Source: Rhodospirillales bacterium 69-11
GTDB taxonomy: Bacteria; Pseudomonadota; Alphaproteobacteria; Acetobacterales; Acetobacteraceae
DNA: 33,009 nucleotides
Assembly (NCBI GenBank): GCA_001898425.1
Contig: MKTV01000105.1
Location: 9,852-42,860, forward strand
Direction of reading: 5' to 3'
Part shown: one piece after another, positions 14,650-22,568 of the stretch
Layout: every line of letters begins with the position of its first letter
Numbering within the stretch: the first letter of the stretch is position 1
Made by a program: the position numbers and the translations under genes
The notes under the pieces: model-generated
Told to the model about the DNA's origin: nothing
Databases searched by the model: none
What the model saw: only the letters and a program-made list of their open reading frames with translations

Positions 14650-15849
14650 ATGAGTGTACCCTCCCTCTCTCGCCGTCTTGACGCTTTCGTCTCCCTCGTT
14701 GGTCGGAAGACGTGGGACCGCCGGCTCGCGTGGATCCGCGACCAGGCCGGCGGTGGCCGACGCGCCGGGCTCGCCATCCGTGAGCGCCATGCCGCGGAAC
14801 TGGCGATCGCCCGCATGCGCGGTCCTGGCGCGCGGGCGCCCAGCGCCGCGGAAGCGCATCTGGCGGACCTGGCCAGCCAGGCGGTCACGCTGCACCGGAC
14901 GCTCTCGCCCGAGGGACAGGCGCGCCTGGTGGCCCAGATCGAAGCGGGGCTGACGGGCGACGGCACGCTGATCCCGCTGCTGCACCTGCTCCGCACCGCG
15001 TCCCTGCAGGCGTCCCGTGGGTTCCGGGTCCGGTTCTCCGGCCTGGAGGACGGGGCGCCATTCGACCTGCTGCTCGATCGCGATCGCAGCCAGGCCGAGG
15101 TCGCCTGCGAGGTCGTGTCCGCCGAACATGGGCGCGGGGTGCATCGCGGGGCGTGGTTCCGGCTGGCGGACCTGGTCGACCCCGACCTGCAGACCTGGCT
15201 TGCCGCGCATCCGGGCCGCTATCTCCTCAAGATGACGCTGCCGCAGGGGCTGCAGGGCGGATTGGGCGCCGATCCGGCGACGCTCGCCGAACTGCACCGC
15301 CGCATCCGCGGGTTGCTCGAATCGCAGCGGCGGCAGGACCACGACGAGGCCATGGTGCTCCGCCTCGACCCGCTGCTGCTGAGTGCGGCGCAGGCGGACG
15401 AGCTGGGGCTGATGTCCTCGCTGCGGCAGCATTTCGGGCCGGAGGCGCATCTCTCCGTCACGGCCGGGGGCGCGGGCGTGTTCGTGATGGCGGCGCGTGC
15501 CGGGCGCGAGAACGAGATCGCGGTGGCGATCCGCCGGCACATGGCCACTGCGGCCCCGGCCCGGCTGACCGGCCGCAACCCGGGCATCCTGGCGATGTTC
15601 GTCGAGGATACCCATCGGAGCGAGTGGCGCGGCCTGCGCGACCGGCTCGAGCTCGAGGGGGAGGCGCGGCAGTTCCTCACCGATCCCGCGGCGCGACCGG
15701 TGGTCGCGGTCACCTTCGCCTCCCGAATCGAGCTGTTCGGCTTCAAGGGGCCGGACGCGGCGCCGGAAGGGGAGCTGCGCTTCCGCAACCCAGGCCACCC
15801 CGCCGCGCGCCTGCCGGCGCTCTCGCCCGCCGTGATGTCGTCGGTCTGA
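14650..15849 (+). CDS. Uncharacterised protein with a possible PD-(D/E)XK-like core
   Basis: A protein of 399 residues from ATG 14650 (a GTG at 14647 would add one residue). No family is recognised with certainty. It opens LSRRLDAFVSLVGRKTWDRR and has a mixed central part FRVRFSGLEDGAPFDLLLDR, then QAEVACEVVSAEHGRGVHRG. The order (acidic residue on one strand, then ExxxE-V on the next, then a basic helix) resembles PD-(D/E)XK nuclease-fold proteins, with Glu where the catalytic Lys would sit. The C-terminal part (NPGILAMFVEDTHRSEWRGL, VVAVTFASRIELFG) looks like a regular alpha/beta domain. Its stop abuts the mfd stop tail to tail in TGATCA. No signal peptide or membrane segment is seen. Confidence 0.85.
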   Translation: MSVPSLSRRLDAFVSLVGRKTWDRRLAWIRDQAGGGRRAGLAIRERHAAELAIARMRGPGARAPSAAEAHLADLASQAVTLHRTLSPEGQARLVAQIEAGLTGDGTLIPLLHLLRTASLQASRGFRVRFSGLEDGAPFDLLLDRDRSQAEVACEVVSAEHGRGVHRGAWFRLADLVDPDLQTWLAAHPGRYLLKMTLPQGLQGGLGADPATLAELHRRIRGLLESQRRQDHDEAMVLRLDPLLLSAAQADELGLMSSLRQHFGPEAHLSVTAGGAGVFVMAARAGRENEIAVAIRRHMATAAPARLTGRNPGILAMFVEDTHRSEWRGLRDRLELEGEARQFLTDPAARPVVAVTFASRIELFGFKGPDAAPEGELRFRNPGHPAARLPALSPAVMSSV

Positions 15850-18800
15850 TCAGGCGAGCGTCCGCAGGAGCCGCCCCAGCCGGCGTTCGGGATCGGCTTC
15901 GGCGATCGGCAGGATCACCCGTTCGTCCCGCCGCGTCGCGCCCTGGAGCGCCTCCAGCCGATCCATGGCGTCCGGACGTGGCGTGAGCGCGACGGCGGCG
16001 GGTCCCGCCTGGACGCGCGCGATGCCCAGCCGCAGGCACGCCAGCCGCAGTCGCGCCAGATCGAGCAGCAGCCGCACCGGGGATGGCAGTTCACCGAACC
16101 GGTCGTCCAGGTCGGTCGCCGCCTCGTCCACCGCCGCCGTGGTCTCGAGTCGCGCCAGGTCGCGGTAGATCGCCAGCCGTGCATCGGCCTCGGGCACGAA
16201 CTCGGCGGGGACGAAGGCGGGGACGTTGCACACGAGGTCCGGCCGCCACGGATCGGGCACGTCCTCCCCGCGCGCCCGCGCCAGGGCGCGTCCCAGCACG
16301 TCGCGGTAGAGGTCCGTGCCGATCAGCCGCACATGCCCGGCTTGCGTGTCGCCCAGCAGGTCGCCCGCGCCGCGCTGGTCGAGGTCGGCCAGGCTCACCA
16401 GGAAGCCCGCGCCCAGGCTGTCCAGCGTGGCGATCGTCTCCAGCCGCTTGCGCGCCGTCGCGGAGGGAGGGTGGGCCGGATCGGTCAACAGGTAGGCGCT
16501 GGCCCGCGCCCGCCCGCGTCCCACGCGGCCCCGGAGCTGATGCAGCTGCGCCAGTCCGAACCGGTCGGCCCGCCACACCAGCATCGTGTTGGCATTGGGC
16601 ACGTCCAGCCCGGCCTCGATGATGCTGGTCGCCAGCAGCACGTCCGCTCCGCCATCGGCGAAGTCGAGCATGGCCGCATCCAGCATCTCCCCGCGCATCC
16701 GGCCATGCACGACGGTCACCGCGAGCTCCGGCACCAGCTCGCGCAGTTGCGCGGCCATCGGCGCGACGTCCTCGATGCGCGGCACGACGAAGAAGCTCTG
16801 CCCGCCACGCCGCGCCTCGTGCATCAGCGCGGCGCGGATCACCACCGGGTCGAAGCCGGCGACGAAGCCGCGCACGCTCTGGCGCGCCGCCGGGGGCGTG
16901 GCGAGCAGGCTGACGCTGACCAGCCCGACGAGCGCGCCCTGCAGGCTTCGCGGCAGCGGGGTCGCCGTCATCACCAGCGCATGCGCGCGGTCCTGCAGCG
17001 TGCGCAGCCGCTGCTTCTGCGCCTCCCCGAACCGCTGCTCCTCGTCGATCACGACGAGACCGAGGTCCCGGAAGCGCGCACTGCCGACCGCGTGCGTTCC
17101 CACCAGGATGTGGACCTTCCCCTCCGCCACGTCGCGCAGCACGGCCCGAGCCTCCGTGGATCGTGCGGAGCGGATCAGGCCCTCGATGCGCAGGCCGGTG
17201 CCGGAGAGGCGTCGGCGGAAGGTATCGAGATGCTGGCCGGCGAGCAGCGTGGTCGGCGCCACCACGGCCACCTGCTTGCCGGCGAAGGCGGCCAGCGCGG
17301 CCGCGTGCAATGCGACCTCCGTCTTGCCGAAACCCACGTCGCCGCACAGCAGGCGCAGCATCGGCCGCCCGCTCGCCAGGTCATGCTGCACCGCGCGGAT
17401 CGCCCGCACCTGGTCTGCGGTCGGGGCGAACGGCATGCGGCGCACGAACCGCGCATAGGGCGGTGTCGATTCGAGCTTCGGCGCCACGAGCTTGGCACGC
17501 TCCTTCATGCGCGCGACCAGACCCCGGGCGACCTGGGCGATGTCGCGCTCGACGTCCGCGCGCTGCGCTTGCCAGGCCTCGCTGTCGAGACGGTTCGGCT
17601 TCAGCGTGGAGGAGGCGCCGTAGCGCCAGATGCGGTCGGCCTCGGCCGCGGGCAGCAGAAGGTTGGTCCCACCCAGGAAGGCCAGTCGCAGGCACTCGAT
17701 CGGTGCACCCGCCTGCTCCTCCATCACCAGGCCGGTCAGGCGCGCGAGCCCGCGGGACGGTTCCACGACCAGATCGCCGATGCGCAGCGTGCCGGCGAGC
17801 CGGTCGAGCGCCGCTTCGTCCGGCCGCGTCGCCTCCGGGGGACGCAAGACGAGGACGGTCCGGTCATCGTCGGCGAACCCTGCGGCGAACCGGGCCGGGA
17901 GCAGGCCGATCGCGCCGGGGGCGAGCGCCTCGGCGGCGGTCCAGTCGGGCAGATGCACCAGCGTCTCGGGTCCGACGCCCATGCGGCGCGCGAGCGCGGG
18001 GGCGACGCGATCCGGTGCGCCGGCGGTGGCGATGACCACCGCCTGGTGCTCCGCCTGGAGCGCCCCGACTCGCCGGACCAGCGCGGTGGCCGCGAGCGTC
18101 GGGAGCCCGCCGTCCTCCGGCTCCACGATGGCGGCGGGACGGTGGGCCTGCAGCGCCGCATGCAGTTCGGCTTCGGTCATGAACAGTCGATCGGGCGGGT
18201 CTGGCGGGGGTGCCCCCGCGCGCATCGCGGCCGAGGCGACCTGCCAGGCATCGCGGACCAGGGCGAGCCAGGTTCCGAAACGCTCCTCGGCGCCCTCGGT
18301 GAGCGCCAGCGCCGCACCGGGCAGGTAGTCGAACAGGGTGGCGAGCGGTCCGTCCGGCAGCAGTCGCTCGCGTCCCCGCGCCGGCAAGGCCTCCCCGGGA
18401 ACGGTGAAGGCTTCGGTGGTCGGCAGCAGCAGCGCCCGCTGGATGGTCTCGGAACTGCGCTGGGTGAGTGGGTCGTAGCGGCGGATTTCCGCGATCCGGC
18501 CCTCGGCGAGCTCCAAGCGGATCGGCGCGGACTCGCCGGCCAGATGGACATCGACCGTTCCGCCGCGGATCGCTGCCTCCCCGGGCTCGTCGACGCGGTC
18601 GTCGAACACGTAGCCGAAGCCCAGCAGCGTATCGTGCAACCAGGCGGGGTCGAGATCCTGCCCGAAGGCGAGCGGCACCGCGCGTTCCTGCACGCGGGAG
18701 GGAGGCGGAACGCGCTGGAGCAGCGCCTCGGGCGTGGTGACGACGATGGCGCGGCGCTCCGCGCGGTCAGGGTCGGCCAGCCAGGCGAGCGTCCCGATCC

Positions 18801-19050
18801 GCTGGCCGGTGACGGCGCGGGAGGGACGGCCCCGGTCATACGGCAGGCTGTCCCAGGCCGGCAGGCGCAGGATCGTCGACTCGGGCGCGAAGACAGGAAG
18901 TGCGGCCGCGATGCGGTCGAGCGCCGCGTGGTCGCGCACTGCCACCGCGGTGACGGAGGTGCCGGCGGCGTCGGCCCAGCGGGCGATCGCCAGCGGCAGG
19001 GCGGCGTCGCTCGACGCGGAGATCCGGGAGGAGGGGGTGATGGCGTCCAT
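15850..19050 (-). CDS. mfd: Mfd-type transcription-repair coupling factor (divergent)
   Basis: A 1066-residue SF2 translocase that removes stalled RNA polymerase and recruits UvrA. Domains in order: UvrB-like N-terminal module (LPAWDSLPYD, TPEALLQRVPPPS, about 60-230); RNA-polymerase-interacting region (about 420-520); helicase with Walker A GDVGFGKTEVA (Lys576), DEEQ box at 669-672, LVMTATPLPRSLQGALVGL, GLDVPNANTMLVWRADRFG and GRVGRG; and a C-terminal TRCF domain (VPEADARLAIYRDLARLE). It is about 80 residues shorter than E. coli Mfd. The normally VxxxHGIGRYxG segment reads VEPSRGLARLTG, and DEEH is DEEQ. No recG or sdhE-like neighbour is present. It could be a second, Mfd-like copy. Confidence 0.9.
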   Translation of the reverse strand: MDAITPSSRISASSDAALPLAIARWADAAGTSVTAVAVRDHAALDRIAAALPVFAPESTILRLPAWDSLPYDRGRPSRAVTGQRIGTLAWLADPDRAERRAIVVTTPEALLQRVPPPSRVQERAVPLAFGQDLDPAWLHDTLLGFGYVFDDRVDEPGEAAIRGGTVDVHLAGESAPIRLELAEGRIAEIRRYDPLTQRSSETIQRALLLPTTEAFTVPGEALPARGRERLLPDGPLATLFDYLPGAALALTEGAEERFGTWLALVRDAWQVASAAMRAGAPPPDPPDRLFMTEAELHAALQAHRPAAIVEPEDGGLPTLAATALVRRVGALQAEHQAVVIATAGAPDRVAPALARRMGVGPETLVHLPDWTAAEALAPGAIGLLPARFAAGFADDDRTVLVLRPPEATRPDEAALDRLAGTLRIGDLVVEPSRGLARLTGLVMEEQAGAPIECLRLAFLGGTNLLLPAAEADRIWRYGASSTLKPNRLDSEAWQAQRADVERDIAQVARGLVARMKERAKLVAPKLESTPPYARFVRRMPFAPTADQVRAIRAVQHDLASGRPMLRLLCGDVGFGKTEVALHAAALAAFAGKQVAVVAPTTLLAGQHLDTFRRRLSGTGLRIEGLIRSARSTEARAVLRDVAEGKVHILVGTHAVGSARFRDLGLVVIDEEQRFGEAQKQRLRTLQDRAHALVMTATPLPRSLQGALVGLVSVSLLATPPAARQSVRGFVAGFDPVVIRAALMHEARRGGQSFFVVPRIEDVAPMAAQLRELVPELAVTVVHGRMRGEMLDAAMLDFADGGADVLLATSIIEAGLDVPNANTMLVWRADRFGLAQLHQLRGRVGRGRARASAYLLTDPAHPPSATARKRLETIATLDSLGAGFLVSLADLDQRGAGDLLGDTQAGHVRLIGTDLYRDVLGRALARARGEDVPDPWRPDLVCNVPAFVPAEFVPEADARLAIYRDLARLETTAAVDEAATDLDDRFGELPSPVRLLLDLARLRLACLRLGIARVQAGPAAVALTPRPDAMDRLEALQGATRRDERVILPIAEADPERRLGRLLRTLA

Positions 19051-19102
19051 GCGGCGGGCGAAACGGCCTGAGAGGCTGTGCGGTTGCCCGCGATGACGAG
19101 AA

Positions 19103-19131
19103 CGGGTCCGGATCCCGCGGATCCGGACCCG
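19103..19131 (-). terminator. Perfect 13-bp stem hairpin downstream of the Ser-His-rich gene
   Basis: GGGTCCGGATCC and GGATCCGGACCC (19104-19115 and 19119-19130), plus one outer C-G pair, form an uninterrupted stem with a three-base CGC loop. It begins 9 bp beyond the stop of the small minus-strand gene at 19140 and lies 52 bp upstream of mfd. The following T-content on the minus strand (GTTCTCGT) is weak, so it may also act as a 3'-end stabiliser. Confidence 0.65.
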
Positions 19132-19139
19132 GCGTGGCG

Positions 19140-19571
19140 CTACTTCTCGCCCTTGTGCTGCTCCATGTAGGCGCGGGTGTGGTGGTGAACCTCGCCCTTC
19201 TCGTCCTTGTATTCGCGCGACTTGAGGTCGTCGGATCCGCCACTCATGTGGCTGGCCTTGTCGTCGCGGGTGTGGCTGCCACGTGCATCGCTCGCATGGC
19301 TGCCACCCGACTTGCCACCGGCGTGACTGCCGCCGCCGTGGCTGGTGCCAGCGTGGCTACCACCCGTGTGGCTGCCACTCGCATGACTGTCACCGTGGCT
19401 CGCGCCCTTCGCGCGGTTTCCGCCGGCCGGCTCGTTGCCGTGTTCCTGGGCGCGCGCTTCGCTGCCTGGAGTCGTTCCCTTCGTCCGCCCAGCTTCCCGG
19501 TTGTCCTTCAGGCGCCCGTCATGCGCGGGATCCTTGACGGAGCCGCGATGATCCGATTGTCCGGAAGCCAT
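19140..19571 (-). CDS. Small Ser-His-Gly-rich disordered protein
   Basis: The ATG at 19571 has an AAGGAG six bases upstream and gives 143 residues; the frame is open further upstream without a ribosome-binding site. The protein is strongly hydrophilic: a charged N-terminal half (MASGQSDHRGSVKDPAHDG, NREAGRTKGTTPGSEA), a middle with nine Ser-His pairs spaced mostly 4-5 residues apart (GSHTGGSHAGTSHGGGSHAG), and a conserved-looking end KDEKGEVHHHTRAYMEQHKG. No hydrophobic core, signal peptide or known domain is visible. His density suggests metal binding and the composition resembles stress-induced disordered proteins; both are inferences. It is monocistronic, with a strong hairpin just after the stop. 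Confidence 0.8.
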   Translation of the reverse strand: MASGQSDHRGSVKDPAHDGRLKDNREAGRTKGTTPGSEARAQEHGNEPAGGNRAKGASHGDSHASGSHTGGSHAGTSHGGGSHAGGKSGGSHASDARGSHTRDDKASHMSGGSDDLKSREYKDEKGEVHHHTRAYMEQHKGEK

Positions 19572-19699
19572 GCCGTTCTCCTTCGTGCATTCCGACGGTT
19601 CGTGCCGTCGCTGCCTGAACGCCTCCGGCATCATCCAAGTGGCTGCGGATCGCGCTTGATTGTTCACGAAAGACGCAGTTCTCGACTACGAACTTTCGG

Positions 19700-20542
19700 T
19701 CAGTCCAGTCTCTCAACGACGAAGCCGCGTGCGTCCCAATGGCGGAATGGCGTGACGCCGAGCCGTCGGGGGGCAAAATGGAATCGATCGCACCATGCGG
19801 CAATGGTGGCCTTTTCCGCGTCCGGCGCGCAGTCATACGCAAGGTTCAGGATCACCCACGCGCCCCGGGGACGCAGTGCGCGCGCGATCTCGGCAGCAAG
19901 CACGTCCGCGAGGCCGGCCTGCACGACATAGGGAAGGCTGTCGACCGCGAGCACCAGATCGAGGCTGCGGTCCGCGATGCCGGCGAGATCGCGCCCCGAA
20001 CCCACCTCGAGGCGCAGGTTCGGGAGGCCGGCACAGCGGTGCCGCGCTTCCGCGATCATACCGGCGGACACATCGAGCCCGATCACCGACCGCGCCACCT
20101 GCGCGGTTGCCGGGATCAACCGCCCGATGCCGCAGCCGAGATCGAGCACATCCATGCCCGGCCGCAACCACGTCTCGCTCACCAGCCACTCGATCACTTC
20201 GCTCGTGGCAAGGTCGAGGCGCGCGGGATCGCCCAACGAGTAGAGTGCGACGCTGGCTTCCGGCGACACCGCGACCGCTCGATCGAACAGCAGGGCGATC
20301 GAACCGGGATCACGTGGCGCCGCATGCTCCACGCCTGCCACGGCGATCATGTGCTGCAGCCGAGCGATCCGATCGGTGTCGGCGCAGATCCGGTCGAGCG
20401 CGTACCAAGCCGCCGTGTCGGTCCGCGCCCGCTGGACACGTGTGCCCAACGTCGCCGGGGAGTCGCCCTGAAGCAGGCATTGCGCGATTGCGAGTTCCGG
20501 GGACAGCGCACCGGCCAGGCAGGTCGCGATCGGATCGCTCAT
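19700..20542 (-). CDS. Class I SAM-dependent methyltransferase
   Basis: A 280-residue protein from ATG 20542, which overlaps the stop of the preceding acyltransferase gene by 4 bp. A helical N-terminal region of about 120 residues is followed by the SAM-binding motif VLDLGCGIGRLIPATAQ, then VIGLDVSAGMIAEARHRC (motif II), LDLVLAVDSLPYVVQAG (motif IV area) and RALRPRGAWVILNLAY. It is the last gene of the glycan cassette. O- or N-methylation of a sugar or of an acyl group is plausible; the acceptor is unknown. Confidence 0.9.
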   Translation of the reverse strand: MSDPIATCLAGALSPELAIAQCLLQGDSPATLGTRVQRARTDTAAWYALDRICADTDRIARLQHMIAVAGVEHAAPRDPGSIALLFDRAVAVSPEASVALYSLGDPARLDLATSEVIEWLVSETWLRPGMDVLDLGCGIGRLIPATAQVARSVIGLDVSAGMIAEARHRCAGLPNLRLEVGSGRDLAGIADRSLDLVLAVDSLPYVVQAGLADVLAAEIARALRPRGAWVILNLAYDCAPDAEKATIAAWCDRFHFAPRRLGVTPFRHWDARGFVVERLD

Positions 20543-21507
20543 GCGGGGATGAAGCTGCGGCCGCGATTGTCGCGGTCCGCCGCGCCCCAGCGATACTTGT
20601 AGGACTCGGCGCCACGCAGGAAATGCGCCTCCGTGGCGCCCTCTTCGATCGCCTCTTCGAGCAGGTGTCCGATCAGCAGCGTACCCGGGCTCTCGAACCG
20701 ACGCGCCGGGTCGAAGCCGCCGAGGTAGAAATACAGCCGCTCCCGGTGACGCAGCGCGTGCACGATGCCGGCGGGTCGACCCTCGATCAGCACGGCCGTC
20801 AACCGCAGCACGCCGGCATCCAGCAAGGCGGGGGCGGCGAGGTGGTGGAAGCGCCGCACCGCCGGATCGGCGAGCACCCCGGGTTCCGCCCGCTCCTGCC
20901 AACGCGCGGCGTGCAGGGCCGCGAGCGTGTCGAGCCAGTGCGCCAGGGTGTCGTGATCCGCACGGACGCATTGTGCACCGCCGGCGCGATCGGCCCGATG
21001 CCGCGCCTGCCGGAGGTCACGCAGCATCGACCGGGGGATGGTGTCCGCAAGGGATCGTCGCAGCGGCAAGACGGGGCAGGGCGGCCCCGGCCATGCGTCT
21101 TCGGCCCAGTTCGGAGGCGGAGTTGTGCCGCGCAGGCTCGCACCGGGAGGAAGGTCCGGCAGGTCGCAACGTGTCCGCTCGCCTGCTTGCAGCGCCGCGT
21201 CGAGCAAGGCTGCGGCCGTGCCGCACGGCGCATCGTCGGTCAGCAGCAGATCGACGTAGTCCGTGATGCCGACTCCCATCGGCAGCAGCTTTTGCGCGTA
21301 GCGATACAACGGAAGGACACCGCACACCCCCACGGAGTTCGTTGCGATCGCAACTAATGGCGCGCCGGTGCCGAAAACCGTCCACCATGGCCGCAGCCAC
21401 GCGGGGGACTGGAACGGCGTAGCAGCAGGGGCACGGCGCCAGGCATCGGCCCAGGCCGGCCAGAAGGCGGCAAGCTCGTTCTCTCCGGTGAGGACCCGCA
21501 CCTTCAT
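20539..21507 (-). CDS. GNAT/BioF2-like acyltransferase (Acetyltransf_6)
   Basis: A 322-residue protein starting at ATG 21507, which overlaps the GT4 stop (ATGA). It opens KVRVLTGENELAAFWPAW and SPAWLRPWW, the N-terminal FemAB-like half, and has the double-GNAT C-terminal half with RPAGIVHALRHRERLYFYLGG and EEGATEAHFLRGAESYKYRW, a characteristic block of PF13480. Such proteins transfer acyl or amino-acyl groups and are common in polysaccharide loci (CelD-type). Likely role here: acylation of an amino sugar made by the cassette. Both ends are coupled by 4-bp overlaps. Confidence 0.9.
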   Translation of the reverse strand: MKVRVLTGENELAAFWPAWADAWRRAPAATPFQSPAWLRPWWTVFGTGAPLVAIATNSVGVCGVLPLYRYAQKLLPMGVGITDYVDLLLTDDAPCGTAAALLDAALQAGERTRCDLPDLPPGASLRGTTPPPNWAEDAWPGPPCPVLPLRRSLADTIPRSMLRDLRQARHRADRAGGAQCVRADHDTLAHWLDTLAALHAARWQERAEPGVLADPAVRRFHHLAAPALLDAGVLRLTAVLIEGRPAGIVHALRHRERLYFYLGGFDPARRFESPGTLLIGHLLEEAIEEGATEAHFLRGAESYKYRWGAADRDNRGRSFIPA

Positions 21508-22532
21508 CCGGCGAGCGCCGCGTGCAGCGCGAGATAGGTGTCGGTCATGCGCCGCGCGGAGAAACGCTCCTGCGCCTCCTGCCGGCAGAGCGCGCGGTCG
21601 ATGGTGCCGATCGCGCGAATGGCGTCCGCCATCGCTCGCGCGTCGGCCGCAAGGAATCCCGTACGGCCGTCGGCGACGATCTCCGGCAATGCGCCATTCG
21701 GCGTCGCAATGACGGGCGTCCCGCAAGCCATCGCCTCCATCGCAACGAGCGAACTCGTCTCGGCCGCCAGGCTCGGGATCAGCAGGCAGCGCGCCGCGGC
21801 CAGAAGCCGACGCTTGCGCGTGAAACTAACGGGCCCGATCCAACGGCGACGGGAATCGAGGCGAGGTTCCACTTCGTCGCGCAGGTAGGCGCGGTGCTCC
21901 GCATAGGGGAATGCCGCGCCGCCGATCAGCAACGGAATATCGGCGTCATGGACCGCGTCGAGCGCGAGGTGCTGTCCCTTCTCGGGACAGATCCGACCCA
22001 GCATGAGAGCGTAGCCGCGGCAGGCGTGGCGGGCCGCGCCCAATGCCTCCACGGGCACACCGTTGAGAACCGGTCCCACCAGCGACACGCCGGCGGGGCA
22101 GGCCCGCTGCTGGGCGTGCGAGACGCAGTTGAACCAGAGCTTCGCACGTGAGGCGCGCAGAGCCTGGGCCGGATACCAGTCCGGCGGCAGATGCAGCGTC
22201 ACCAGCGCGGGCGGACCCGAGTCCGGCAGGTAGGCCGGGAAGTCGATGCCGTGCAGATGCACGAGATCGACCTTCGGCAGCGCCGTCGCGATCGCCGCGC
22301 GAACCGCAGCGTAGCTGGCCGCACGCGCGGTCTCGTCGAGGTCGTGCGCCGGAAGCGGAGGAACGGCAATCAACTCACCCGCGACCTGCGATCCCGCGCA
22401 GGCAACGACGATCGATCGGTGACCTGCCGCGACCAGCGCGTGATCGACCATCGACAGCACCTGTTCCGCGCCGCCGATCGCATCGGGTCCGACCGGGGCG
22501 AACGGATAGGCGACGCTCAGGACCGTGCGCAT
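21504..22532 (-). CDS. Glycosyltransferase family 4
   Basis: A 342-residue GT-B enzyme. The N-terminal glycine-rich acceptor loop PVGPDAIGGAEQVLSMVDHAL and DLVHLHGIDFPAYL are present. The C-terminal donor domain has GYALMLGRICPEKGQHLALD, LLIPSLAAETSSLVAMEAMA and CGTPVIATPNGALPEIVADG, where the ExxxxxxxE-like nucleotide-sugar region of GT4 is seen. No membrane segment, so it is cytoplasmic or membrane-peripheral. It lies 36 bp after the glycosidase gene and overlaps the acyltransferase by 4 bp. Donor and acceptor sugars cannot be read. Confidence 0.93.
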   Translation of the reverse strand: MRTVLSVAYPFAPVGPDAIGGAEQVLSMVDHALVAAGHRSIVVACAGSQVAGELIAVPPLPAHDLDETARAASYAAVRAAIATALPKVDLVHLHGIDFPAYLPDSGPPALVTLHLPPDWYPAQALRASRAKLWFNCVSHAQQRACPAGVSLVGPVLNGVPVEALGAARHACRGYALMLGRICPEKGQHLALDAVHDADIPLLIGGAAFPYAEHRAYLRDEVEPRLDSRRRWIGPVSFTRKRRLLAAARCLLIPSLAAETSSLVAMEAMACGTPVIATPNGALPEIVADGRTGFLAADARAMADAIRAIGTIDRALCRQEAQERFSARRMTDTYLALHAALAG

Positions 22533-22568
22533 GCCGACACCCCGGGCGCGCGTGGCCGTCGCTCCTCC

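Noticed and set aside
16333-19071. Very long open frame (about 900 codons) on the plus strand across mfd
   Set aside because: It is fully antisense to a recognisable helicase, has no family motifs and an Arg/Gly/His-heavy composition typical of shadow frames in GC-rich DNA.
19572-19667. Earlier start (19667) for the Ser-His-rich protein
   Set aside because: The extra 32 residues lie in an AT-richer, promoter-like stretch without a ribosome-binding site, while AAGGAG sits at the right distance from ATG 19571.
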